From positions 40,001 through 102,000 of the forward strand of contig NC_037468.1 in the NCBI RefSeq assembly GCF_008831285.2: 62,000 bases of DNA, written 5' to 3'. A program made the translations under genes and the position numbers. This document shows positions 1 to 11,309 of this stretch, one piece after another (position 1 is the first letter of the stretch; the number at the start of each line of letters is the position of its first letter). This DNA comes from Nymphaea colorata. Taxonomy: Eukaryota; Streptophyta; Magnoliopsida; Nymphaeales; Nymphaeaceae. The notes below the pieces were generated by a model. It was not told the origin of the DNA. It worked only from the letters and a program-made list of their open reading frames with translations, and made no database searches.

Positions 1-1446
1 CGCAAGGCTGCACTGCTGCTTTTGGCGTCTCTGCTACGCAAGCCTACATTGCTCACTTCATTCTCTCTTGTTTTCTTCATTAAAAAAAGGTCAACAAAAC
101 TGCCCTTCCATATAGATCGTCGTGCCATGAACTAATTTCTGCGTTTCCCTACTCAAACTCCTCTTCCTATTGATCAGTCCCAGCAGTTGGGTTTTGAGAC
201 CGACGACCTGCTTCTCGTTTCGGGGTTCTCATTCCATCACTTGCTCTTGACCGTCAAGTCTACTACGCTGGACTACGGGTTTGCTCCCCGAAAAGGGAGA
301 GACGAGGAATCGTCCGCTCCCGTTCCTATGACGAACCGAACATCGTGAGGTCCCGAATTCTGCGAACAACCGGATCTAGACCATTCTGATCTCCATTACG
401 TCGTACGATATATCGATCCGGAGAACTCACTTTTCTTCCGTAATCCATTCTGCTCCTAGTTAATGTGATGCTAGGCTGCTTCACACAGGTGCGCTTCGCT
501 TGGCCACATACGGAACATGTTTTGAGCTAACTGCATGCTTCAGCGGAAGGTCACTCGTTCCTCGCCCCATCCGAGTCAAGAGCTTCCGATCCGAGAAAAG
601 ACTAAATACGATATTCCATTCTGGCCATCACTAGCTCTTCGCTTGGTTGTGCAAGGAGCATGCCCGAGGGGGCTACTACGCTCACCGCGCACTTGCATCA
701 CCACCTTTTTTTTCTTCGCTACCGCTTCGCCCAGCTCCTACGCCTACCACGCACTTGCATCATCACGTGGCTAAAGCAAGCTTCACACGGCCCTGAGGAA
801 GCCAAAACACCCTCGCCGAAGGCTCCGCTTGACGTTGCTTTTAGATCCCGCCCCTCGCCCATTCTCCCAGAGTTCCGAACCTCTTCCGCAGTCAGAACGG
901 GCAAGAATCGCTTCGGCTGGAGCATCATCGTATCTGGCAGTGGTTCTTCGGATCGATGAAAGATTTTCGGCCCCGTACCACGTACCACTCCAGTTTACCT
1001 CTCTCGTTGCCATCCCCCCGTGATGGAGTTGGTAGAGAGCCAACCCTCCTCTTGTGGGGAATCAAGTATCCCTGAGTCCTTCCTCCTTGGCTCAGGTCAT
1101 CTTCATAAGTAAGAAAGGGGCGACTTCACTTAACAACACGGAACGTCGACTTTTCTGTTACGTCAAACTTCTATCAATGCGACGGTATATAGATAGTTTC
1201 TCTCCGATTGCCAAGGTACGCGTTCCAGTTCAAGCAAGCGCCTTCTCAACAAGCAAAGACAACTTCATTCCTCAACTCAAAGAAAGCACAAGGCCTGTTT
1301 CCGCCTCTTTTTTTAGATGGAAAAAGGCCCAATTGGCATGGAAGAAAGAACTGTGGAATCCGCGTCTTCCTTTCTCGATCGAGAAGGTGAAAGCTTGTGA
1401 AACCGTAGCGAAGCCCTGAAAGTCAAGGTGAACCCGTTGCGTTAGT

Positions 1447-1480
1447 AGCGAGGAGCGAGTGAAGTATACGTCACGAGCCA
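1447..1480 (+). repeat. 34-bp direct repeat, copy 1
   Basis: The segment beginning AGCGAGGAGCGAGTGAAG and ending CACGAGCCA recurs exactly at 2686-2719. It is a short dispersed repeat of the size common in plant mitochondrial spacers. No function is visible. Confidence 0.85.
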
Positions 1481-2685
1481 GTCAAGATCCTTCACTTCGC
1501 ATTCACCGACCATATGAAGATCAGAACAGTGAAATGAAAGCTTTTTCATATGATGGCCGCGTATGGTTTCACTTTCACTTTGGTTCACCTTGAGTCGTAG
1601 CAGGGAGACGGCCAGATGAACGGAGAGCAGCCTCTTTCTGATACGTGACGTGTCTCCCCCAACACGCACGTGAAACAAAACCCTTTCATGCAATACATAG
1701 GGCGCTCCATCTATCGCCCACGAATGCTCCTACCCATCCAATAACGAAAGTGACCGCCAATACGGTCCTCATTGGATTAGTGAAATACGTCCACTTCTGC
1801 TGCAAGCACTTGGTGCAGATCGATCCGCATTTCATGCTACCTCTGCCTACCACCCCTCTCGGCATTGCATCGATGTAAAGGAAGGCTGGAAATGGTTCAG
1901 ATGCGGATGCTGGCTCTTCTGCTGATGCTATTCGAGGTCAGACCCGGGATCTTTAGCCCACCTCAACCCTACTTGATGGTCCGCTTCCCTCCATTAATGC
2001 ATTCCCTATAGTGGAATTCCCCTGCTCCAGACGCTCAGCCGCTTCCCGCTCTCGGTAGGAGGAGGAGGAGCGTAGCTATCAAACCAATCGACCGACGTCA
2101 AAGAAGAATGAATTCGTCGAGAGCAAAGGCGGATGGAAGTGGGATACCATGGTAGAAATCCAAAAGGCATCGATCCCAGTAGCCAAGTGTGACCTTCCCC
2201 TCTGCTGGGTTAGGTCAAGTCGGTCAGGTTAGGGCAAGGTGAGGAATGGAAAGGTCAAGGTTCCAGGTTCAAGGTCAGGCTCGGAAGTCAATCAATATCT
2301 CTTTCATGCCAGGTCCAGCCCGATCCGTTCTTGCTCAAGCGGAAGGTCTCAACAAATTCCATAAGTACGGTCGGATGTTTAAAGCTGACGATCTCATAGG
2401 GTTCCGGTCCGTTCCTTGCCTTGTCCGTCTTGCCTTCCCGGCCTTCAGTCAGTCAAGTCCTTTGATCCTTCCCATAGGTCAGTCAGTGTTGAGGTTGATA
2501 TCGCACGATAGATACACGCCTCAACAGATAGGAACGGGAACACCACGCCTAAGCAAGCCAAGTAGAAAGTAGACATGTGCTCTAAAGGGTGCGAGTGAGC
2601 AGCGCGAACGCTGCAAGAGAGTGTACCAAGGGAAGCGTGAGGAAAGGTGAGTGAACTTCCGCCTACTGCCGCAAGCGAGGTCACG

Positions 2686-2719
2686 AGCGAGGAGCGAGTG
2701 AAGTATACGTCACGAGCCA
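2686..2719 (+). repeat. 34-bp direct repeat, copy 2
   Basis: Second copy of the segment at 1447-1480, in the same orientation about 1.2 kb downstream. Confidence 0.85.
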
Positions 2720-2939
2720 CTAAAGAGAAGAATTTGTTGTCTTTTGGAAAGAAAAGGTCAAGTCCGATCCGTACTCTTGCTCTGGCGGAAGAAAGATCTG
2801 ATCTGTCTGTCTCATGTAAGGTCTGATTCGTACTAGTGCTGGAGGTATTCCATTCATATCCTGTCCGTGTCCGTCCGATCCGAAAAAAGAAAAGGCGGTA
2901 ATAAATGAAAGATCCTTGTAGTTCCGATACCAGAGACGG

Positions 2940-5085
2940 AAAGGAACTTAAGGAAAGGAGATTATGGAAATGATGGAAAAGAAAGGCAATTATGGAAAGG
3001 TCAGGATTCTCTGGAAAGGTCAGGACTTTTGATGGAAGGACAGGACCAATTGCAATTGTATGCCATTAGTACTCACCTTATCAAAAAGGTCAAGACTGTC
3101 TTTCACAGTCAGGACTGACCTTATCAAAAAGGTCAAGACTGTCTTTCAAAGTCAGGACTAACCTGACCAAAAAGGTCAAGACTGTCTTGAAAGGTCAGGA
3201 CTTTTGATGGAAGGACAGGACCAATTGCAATTGTATGCCATTAGTACTCACCTGACCAAAAATGGAAAGGTCAAGACTGTCTTGAAAGGTCAGGACTGAT
3301 TCTTCTTGAAAGGTCAAGACTCTGAAAGGTCAGGACTAATGAGAATGATTGAGGAATGACCATCAAGACTCATTTGTATGTCATCAGTACTCACCTTATC
3401 AAAAAGGTCAAGACTGTCTTTCAAAGTCAGGACTAACCTTACCAAAAAGATCAAGACTATCTGATCAGGACTGATTCTTCTGGTCAATACTGTATTTCAC
3501 AGTCAGGACTGACCTTATCAAAAAGGTCAAGACTGTCTTTCAAAGTCAGGACTAACCTGACCAAAAAGGTCAAGACTGTCTTGAAAGGTCAGGACTTTTG
3601 ATGGAAGGACAGGACCAATTGCAATTGTATGCCATTAGTACTCACCTGACCAAAAATGGAAAGGTCAAGACTGTCTTGAAAGGTCAGGACTGATTCTTCT
3701 TGAAAGGTCAGGACTCATTATGGAAAAGTCAGGAAGGTGAAGACTATTTTGAAAGGTCAGGACTCTGAAAGGTCAGGACTAATGAGAATGATTGAGGAAA
3801 AGTCAGATTCCATACAGGACTCTTTTGAAAGGTCAGGACTCATTATGGAAGGACAGGACCAATTGCAATTCAATGCCATTAGTACTCACTTGACAACAAA
3901 ATGCCATTAGTACTCACTTGACAACAAATTGTATGTCTCTCACTTGACAACAAAATGCCATTAGTACTCACTTGACAAACAAATGCCATTAGTACTCACT
4001 GTACAAACAAATGTCATTAGTACTCACCATACCAAAACAGGTCAGGACTCTCTGGAAAGGTCAGGACTAATGAGAATGATTGAGGAATGATTATGGAAGG
4101 ACAGGACCCTTTTGAAAGGTCAGGACTCTGAAAGGTCAGGACTAATGAGAATGATTGAGGAAAAGTCAGAACTCACCTTATCAAAAAGGTCAAGACTGTC
4201 TTTCAAAGTCAGGACTAACCTGACCAAAAAGATCAAGACTGTCTTGAAAGATCAGAACTTCTTCTTCTTAAAAGGACAGGACCCTTTTGAAAGGTCAGGA
4301 CTCATGACAATTGTATGCCATTAGTACTCACTTGACAAACAAATGCCATTAGTACTCACTTGACAACAAAATGCCATTAGTACTCACTTGACAACAAAAT
4401 GCCATTAGTACTCACTTGACAAACAAATGCCATTTTCCATCAACAATGAGTACTCACCATACCAAAACAGGTGAGTCGGTCAGGACTCATTCTTCTTGAA
4501 AGGTCAGGACTCTGAAAGGTCAGGACTAATGAGAATGATTGAGGAAAAGTCAGAACTCACCTTATCAAAAAGGTCAAGACTGTCTTTCAAAGTCAGGACT
4601 AACCTTACCAAAACAAAAAGATCAAGACTGTCTTGAAAGATCAGAACTTCTTCTTCTTAAAAGGACAGGACCCTTTTGAAAGGTCAGGACTCATGACAAT
4701 TGTATGCCATTAGTACTCACTTGACAAACAAATGCCATTAGTACTCACTTGACAACAAAATGCCATTAGTACTCACTTGACAACAAATTGTATGTCTCTC
4801 ACTTGACAAACAAATGCCATTAGTACTTTCCATATGCCATTAGTACTCACTGTACAAACACAATGCCATTAGTACTCACTGTACAAACAAATGTCATTAG
4901 TGTTGACCATACAACAAATTGTATGCCTTCCATAATTGCAATGAGATGCCATTAATGCTGACCATACAACAAATTGTATGCCATTAGTGCTGACCATATC
5001 ACAAATTGCAATTAGATGCCATTAGTGCTGACCATACAACAAATTGTATGCCATTAGTACTGACTATCACAAAAATTGAAATGAA
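2940..5085 (+). repeat. Repeat array R1 (GGTCAGGACT family, plus orientation)
   Basis: Dense array of short modules: GGTCAGGACT and GGTCAAGACT; the imperfect palindrome TCAAGACTGTCTTGA; the perfect palindrome CAATTGCAATTG; and runs of AATGCCATTAGTACTCAC followed by TTGACAAACA or TTGACAACAA with a period near 28 bp (for example 4315-4440 and 4705-4800). Modules are shuffled rather than arranged in simple tandem. The end (4890-5085) is richer in CATACAACAAATTGTATGCC words. Short open frames such as 4112-4324 are by-products of the repeat. Confidence 0.9.
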
Positions 5086-5676
5086 CTTAGGAAAGAAAGA
5101 GAAAACTCTAATGATAACAAACACACACACGCTCTAATCGAATAGCTACAGTGTTTGAGGGTCGAGGGGCTTCCCTTCCTCGAGAGAAGCCGGAACAGGT
5201 TGAGGGCAGAACGCGTAGAGGAACCCGAAAGAACCAATGGATACGTTTCAGAATCCCCACCTACGCCTAGTGGATGAAATGCGGGCGGCGAGGGACGATT
5301 CACAGCCTGATCACTCACTAGTGGAACTACTGGAATGATGCTCATTTTTTCCGCCCAAGCTTCCAACGAAGCTATTTGAGTCAATTACCATGGCCTGGGA
5401 TATCCGATGCCAGAGGTCTTCATTGTTGCCCGGTGCAATCGAGTCTGGTGCGATCGAGGTATTTGTGCAAACCGATTCCCCATCTGCTCTGCTAGTTGGT
5501 TGGGGGCGGGGACAAGAAGAGAACTATCGGACGTCGGGAGATTCTCATCTCCTTCCGATTCAAAGAATTTCAAGGCTTGGTGGGGAACCCGCAGCGAGAT
5601 CGGAGTAGGAAGACCATGAGCGGTGAAGGCCCAAGCCTTCAAAGAAACGCCTAGCCTCACTCCATTGGTTCGTTTG
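5086..5676. other. Spacer leading into retroelement remnant
   Basis: No intact gene. Reading frames are short on both strands. The segment directly precedes a recognisable retrotransposon integrase fragment and may contain more decayed polyprotein from the same element, but I could not identify a motif in it. Confidence 0.4.
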
Positions 5677-5880
5677 CCGCTTCGGAGTGCCAAGGGACAT
5701 TGTTTCCGATAATGGTCCCTGCTTACTAGGATAGGAAGCCAAAAGTGGTTTTTCAAATGGGAAAGCGTTATGGCATAACCCAGCACCTATTAATCATCTC
5801 CCTATTAAAAAAAAAGGCAATGGCCAAGCCGATCAACAAGACTTTGATCCGAATCCTCGAGAGGACGATGGAGTCTGCTT
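5666..5880 (+). pseudogene. Ty3/gypsy-type integrase core remnant
   Basis: Near 5666-5735 one frame reads WFVCRFGVPRDIVSDNGPC before a stop codon. This is the classic integrase core of Ty3/gypsy retrotransposons around the second catalytic Asp. The following frame, about 5762-5877, reads KRYGITQH, then a degraded version of the usual PYYPQGNGQAE stretch, then INKTLIRILERTMES, again typical of plant gypsy integrases. At least one frameshift and one in-frame stop separate the parts, and no LTRs or flanking enzyme domains are visible. It is a dead nuclear-derived insertion. Identity is high confidence; exact ends are uncertain. Confidence 0.8.
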
Positions 5881-6440
5881 TTTGAGTGGCACGCCTTTAC
5901 GAGCATATAACTCACTCTTTCTTTCCGCTGTGAAATAGGACTGATCCACTTTCGACTCTTTCGAAGAGTCTTTCGGTTGTTCGACGAATCCAACTGCGGA
6001 CAGCGAAGAACGGGTTTCTCAGAAAGCAAGCCACGGAGAAAGCCATTTTGTCATAGCCTTGGTTTCTACCTTCAAAACAAAACACTGCCCTCAAAAAAAG
6101 CAAGGTTTGATGTGAGTTTCGATCGCCAAGCTGCCCTAACATAGTCTTCTCAATATTCAAAATGAAACCAAAGAAAGAGGGGAAGGAAGCCAAGGAGGTC
6201 CAAAAGAAAGTCAACCGGCTTTCTTTCTTGGCAGCCAGGTTCTCAGACGCTTTGGCGTCTATCAAATCGAAGAAGTTCTGCACGGAGATGACCGGCATCA
6301 ACATCAGTGGCCCTCTGACCTCCGCAATACACCGAGCAAGGCTTATAGAATGAGAATTGGCTCGTCTGGATTGAATGGAACCCTCATTTTCAGAATCTCC
6401 GTCCATGAGTCTACCTCTCGCTTCCATGAGACTTTGGAGA
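5881..6440. other. Unrecognised segment between two retroelement remnants
   Basis: Open frames exist on both strands (for example 5912-6427 minus, 171 codons) but none shows a recognisable domain. The position between an integrase scrap and a LINE scrap suggests further decayed nuclear retroelement sequence. Confidence 0.4.
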
Positions 6441-7740
6441 TCATATTACCAGCCAAGATGAAAGTACCCTCCCTATCCCTGAAGGTGAATCCCTGCCAAT
6501 ACTCCTCGTTTTTAAAAAGGGCATAGATACATAACTTAAACCATCCTGGAATAGGAGGTGCCCAGGTTTGAAAGTCAAGCCATTTAAGATAGGTCGGATC
6601 CTACTATCAAAGTGACATTTAAGCAAGAGAATCCGTTCCCGAACAGCCCACAAGATAGCCTCCACCAAACTCTCCACCTGAATCACCTGATTTTTCCGAT
6701 GTGAAAAGATGGCTGTGTCCAAAATCTTCCAAATGGAGACTTGGGCAGCAAGCTTCCAACCTTGAGATCTCCAAGCGGAGTTAGAATGTATACGAATCCC
6801 ATTCTGAACTTGACGAGGAAAAGGGACGCCATCCTTCTACTTCTAGATGAAGGCGATCCCATATTGCACGAGCAAACATACAATACACGAGAGGAAGAGC
6901 CTCCTGAGACAAGGACACCGACTGACCAACTAGTGAGTGGCCAAGCTTCCTGAGCCTATCCTGGGTTAGTAGCTTGTTGTCGATGGCCAGGCGCTTTTGA
7001 GTAGGGCAGCATTGGGAGAGTGCCCTGGGAACCAGATAGGAAGAGCATCAGTGAACTCCCGCCCCCTCTCCCTATAAGCATTCCAACCCTCTTTTGCTGA
7101 GTCTATTCTATCCTTCTCATGCACCCCAAAAGTAGCCAATCAGGTCGATTATTTAGATGAATGCGCCCGAGAGCCTCTTTCAAAAGAGGGAATTGGCTAG
7201 AGTTTTCTGCATTAAGAAGAAAAAGCGAGTCAGAATCCTTTGACATTGCCTCAGATATTTTGAGGCCCGGTGTAATATGTAGATTAGGGTATCTATATTC
7301 AGTGAGGAGGCTTTGAAGGCTGTATTGCCCTTTCCAAGGATCAAACCAAAAATCCATACTGCTCCCATCCCCCACTTCCCATCGGGAACCCATCTCAAGA
7401 ACTCGCATACTCCTGATTCAGCTCTTCCAACCCCAAGAGCCAAGGTGTGGATGCTTAACAAACCATGGGGAAGATTGAAGGAGGTATTGACTATGCAACA
7501 CCCGAGTCCACAAACTTGAGGAGGTCATCATAATCCCTGCTCTCTTAGCCATCAGTGCAAGATTCCTATCAGGGAGTCGTCGAATCCCAAACCCGCCTTC
7601 TTCTTTCGGCTGACAAACCTGAGAAAAAGCTGCGAAGATGAATTTGATGAGTGTCGCTAGTGCCTTGCCATCAGAAGGTTCGCATGATATGCTCAAGCTT
7701 TTCAAGAACCGAGGCAGGGAGAATCCAGGATGGAAACCAA
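6441..7740 (-). pseudogene. LINE-type reverse transcriptase C-terminal remnant
   Basis: Read on the minus strand, broken frames give a series of motifs typical of the C-terminal part of plant LINE ORF2. From about 7705 down: VCQPKEEGGFGIRRLPDRN followed by ALMAKRAG (the C-terminal RT block). From about 7405: WEVGDGSSMDFWFDPW, the hallmark segment between RT and the zinc-knuckle region. From about 6990: RLAIDNKLLTQDRLRKLGH. Near 6660: ILWAVRERILLLK. Stops and frameshifts separate the blocks and the catalytic RT core is absent. It is a decayed insertion of nuclear origin. Confidence 0.8.
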
Positions 7741-8640
7741 GAACATGGGTGACTACGACGCGTGGATTTGATCACCCGCACAGCTCTTGAGAGACCATGA
7801 AGCGGTTTTTGATTTTTCACATTGAACAACAAGCTGCTCACAGCCGTCTACCTACAAAAAGAAGAAAAGAAGTCCAATCCAGCCAAGATGATCAAGAATG
7901 CGGGAAGACCTATTAAATGAAACTCCACTCGTTCTACAGCACAGAACGAGCCATGAGCGAAGCTCTTTCTATAGTGTGTTCCGTGGACGTACTTTGAGGT
8001 CAACTTCCTAGACAGACAGGTGGATAGGAGCCTCAACTAGGGCGGAGCCTCAAGCCTACTGCATGCTTACAAGGTCAAGGAAGATGGCGTTTAGTGCTTT
8101 TTTTTCTTGAACATTGGAATTGCGGTGATCGCTTGACCACTTGACCAAAGGTACCTTTTGAGGTGCTCGGTAGGCGTCAGAGAGCAGTCTGAATTTGGGA
8201 TTCAAAAGGGTCTGGGTCTGCTCGGCGGTGAGAAAACAGAAGGCTTGAGGCGCCTTGGAAAGACCGAGCTCATATGACCAACTGAGGTATAAGAGCTTGA
8301 GTTGAGAGTCCCTAAGATACGAGATATGGCATCGGAAGGTGTACTGTTGGAGAGCACACTTCTCACAGCGGTACTCGGGAAAGAGTCACCCGCTGAGAGG
8401 CTCGAGTGGAGTCAATCGAGTCTTCGGATCAGTGATGGCTTGGGAGCAAGAATGGATGCCTCTGAGAAGGCTATCCAAGACTTGGCGGACGAATTCCATT
8501 GGGCAGCGACACGAAGAGCGCCCATTGAGGAAGGCCCAGATCAAAAAGATTGTGGCTGAGTTAACTGTCCTAAAGAGGGCAGTGGCTAGTGGGGCGACTA
8601 GTTAAGGAGACTCTTCACGAGTGAGAGTCCCCGAGCCACG

Positions 8641-8880
8641 GTGCTACAATGGCAGGATGCAAAGGGCCTTTGGGATTTCTACAAAGACTTGAGAGCTTTG
8701 AGGGGTCGGATGATGCGATTGTCAATACCGCCACCATGTACCTCACGGGTTCTGCCAAGCGTTGGTGGAGGACCCGTGAGGAAGATATTCAGAAGGGTCT
8801 CTTTGAGCTATTGGGATGACCTCAAGAGGGAACTCAAGGCGCAGTTCCTCCAACAAAATTGCGCGTTAGCTACCGCCGTG
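8641..8880 (+). pseudogene. Ty3/gypsy-type gag remnant
   Basis: Near 8733-8799 one frame reads TMYLTGSAKRWWRTREEDIQ, and a neighbouring frame continues WDDLKRELKAQFL. This matches the conserved gag segment of plant Ty3/gypsy elements (LTGxAxxWWRTR, then a WxxLKxELxxQF block). Frames are shifted relative to each other and no full gag is open. It may belong to the same insertion as the integrase remnant 3 kb upstream, which is in the same orientation, with the LINE scrap on the opposite strand between them. Confidence 0.75.
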
Positions 8881-10574
8881 GGATGATTGGTCAAAGTGCC
8901 TGAAAGGTGCCTGACAAACTCGAGAACAGAAAACCGCCTCTTGAGTGATTTTAGGGTGGGCGTCAAAAGGGCAATGAAGAGGGTTGAGCCTTTCTAATCG
9001 ATCTTGGCTTTCTTGATCGGCATTTCAGGTCTGGCTCGAGTCGGTTCCTTGTTTGTTTTCGGGATCGGCTCATCAAAGAAAAGGTGAGTGAAACTGGAAC
9101 GGAAAGAGCAAGCGAAACAGGAAAACAGTCACTAGCTTCGCAACGCAAAGAAAGGTCAGTCAGGTAAGAGCGTCAAAACCTCGGTGTTAGCTCTAAAAAG
9201 AGGAAAAGAGTTTGTCGTAAACTCTCTCTGTCAATGTCAATGAGGTAGTCTTTCTAGCTCCCGTTGGCCTGGGTGGGAATAGCTATGATGTGCTTTTCCT
9301 GAAGGGAGCGATCTCGGCATTTCTCGGTGGGTTAGCATTGCTGTCTTTCCTTTGTCGGTTAGGCATATAGTATCGCGGAGTCATGTCGTTCAGAGGGCTT
9401 TTCTGCTCGGTTGGAGCAGCGCCCGCGTTAGTGGTGGTGGTGGCTCGAGTGGTGGAACCCGCTCCAATTCATATTGAGATTGGTTATGGTCCTCTCTTTT
9501 TGTCGGTGAGTTCCGTGTCGGTTTAGTCAGTCTAGGAACATTATTGGAAGAAATCTCTCTTTTCTGGGAACCAGGTCAGACAGGCAAGTCAGACCAAGCA
9601 AGGAGCCTATAGTTGGCTTGATTCAAGCGTCTGTTATCGTAGCAGGAGGGCATTTTCGGGGAGAGTGCCGAAGGGGAGCGGTTCACTAGTGGAGGCATGT
9701 GCTGCGCTTGAATCACCAGCTGGGTTTGATTCAGATCCAGTTGTCCGGTCAGTAGGTCAGTCGGTTAGTCACTAGAGAGAGGTTGATAGGGTCACTCAGA
9801 GTTAGTGACTTTTGCCTGACTGGCACCATCCCTGCTATTCGGGGCTCGAAAGCCGGAACTGGCTTGAAAGCCATCCATCACGACTCTTCCTCTACCCACT
9901 TCCACCCACCTTTCTTCTCGTCAGAACCATCTCCGGTTTATGGCTAGGCCGAGTCCGCCCCCTCCGCAAGGGCTTGAGGTCTTTTTTTCAAGCGTCTATG
10001 GCTTGAGAGAAGTTCCTACTGTTGTCAGAGTTAGTGGCTTAGCGATAAAAGCAGGAAAGTGACTTTGAGGCTATAGTTCCATGCTCTAGGGCAAGCAGAT
10101 AGTCAGCGAGGGTAGGCAAGTGGCCGAAGAAAATAGGTGTTCATTCTGTAAGTGAAGGAGGCCGAGTGGAACAGAAGATAGAGCCGGCACTTTTTCCAGT
10201 ACGGGAGCTAGAGGAGAGAGAGTTGGAGCCTGCGACTTCAAACGAGAATCTCCCTTTTTGTTGGTGTCTAACCGCAGCAAGCAAGTAGAGCCGTGAAGTC
10301 AGCAGTTACAGGCGAGGTTGATTTCTCAAAGAGAATTCCTTTAACGGCTAGGGGCTAGTGATAGAGTCTCTTTTCCGTTCCAGTGCAGTTCCTGACCGTC
10401 TTGGCGATTCCACTTTCCATCTCGAAAAAGCCATCTCGACTCACGACTACTTGAAAGTCAAGCTAACAAAAGTCTTTCTTCTTCTGGTCAGGTAGCCAGG
10501 TAGGGGTAGGCGAGTTTAGGGTAGGCGGTTAAGGTCATGGACTCGTGGTAGGCTACTTCTAGGCTCAGTTGCAA
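8881..10574. other. Intergenic spacer, no recognised gene
   Basis: Only short frames are present, none resembling a mitochondrial protein, and no tRNA-like fold was seen. The stretch contains many GTCAGT/GGTCAGTC words (about 9540-9780) that are less regular than the arrays. Confidence 0.5.
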
Positions 10575-11309
10575 GCAAAAAGCACTCCTTTCAATCTGAT
10601 CTTGAAGGAAAATGGAATTGTTTTCTTTTTTGTGATAGTCAGTACTCATTGTTGATGGAAAATGGCATATGGTCAAGTGAGTACTAATGGCATTTGTTTG
10701 CACAGTGAGTACTAATGGCATATGGTCAAGTGAGTACTAATGGCATACAATTGCAATTAGTCCTGACCTTTCAATCAAGTCTTGACCTTTCAAAAGAGTC
10801 CTGACCTTCCTGACTTTTCCATAATGAGTCTTGACCTTTTAAGAAAAATCAGTCCTGATCTTTAAAGACAGTATTTACCTTTCAAAAAAGGTGAGTACTA
10901 ATGGCATACAATTGCAATTGGTCCTGTCCTTCCATCAAAAGTCCTGACTTTTCCTAAAGAATTGCCATTTTGCTTTTTCTTTTCCTTCAAAAGCACTAAT
11001 GGCATCTCATTTTTGGTATTAATGTGATAGTCAGCACTAATGGCATACAATTTGTGGTATGGTTCCTTTTTTGATGGTTTCTTTCAAGATTCCATCAATT
11101 GCTTTTTCTTCAAAAGTACTAATGGCATCTCCTTTTTTGATGGTTTCTTTCAAGATTCCATCAAGTCCTGACCTTTCCATAAATCAGGTCAGGTTTCAGT
11201 TTCTGAAGGTCAGGTCATATAAGGTCAGAGCAAATAAGGTCAGATAAGTCAGATAAGGCCAGAGCAAAGTCAGCAAAGCCTTCTTTTGAAGATCTCTTTT
11301 GTGAGCTTA
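10575..11309 (-). repeat. Repeat array R2a (minus orientation) plus linker
   Basis: Starts with AAAGCACTCCTTTCAATC, a segment that recurs at about 54794. It then carries the repeat modules as their complements (GTGAGTACTAATGGCAT, AGTCCTGACC). After about 11180 comes an AAGGTCAG-rich linker (11190-11290) also found near 54843-54900. The next segment reads the same modules in the opposite orientation, so this array and R2b face each other. Confidence 0.8.

Larger units (their letters stand above)
1..2939. other. Intergenic spacer, no recognised gene
   Basis: No mitochondrial gene is recognisable on either strand. The longest open frame, 1054-1419 (+, 121 codons), resembles no family I know. 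From about 2190 to 2330 and 2750 to 2880 the sequence becomes rich in GGTCA/GGTCAAG words (for example near 2213-2290), like degraded forerunners of the array that starts at about 2940. A near-duplicate motif around CGCACTTGCATCA occurs at about 690 and 750. Confidence 0.6.
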
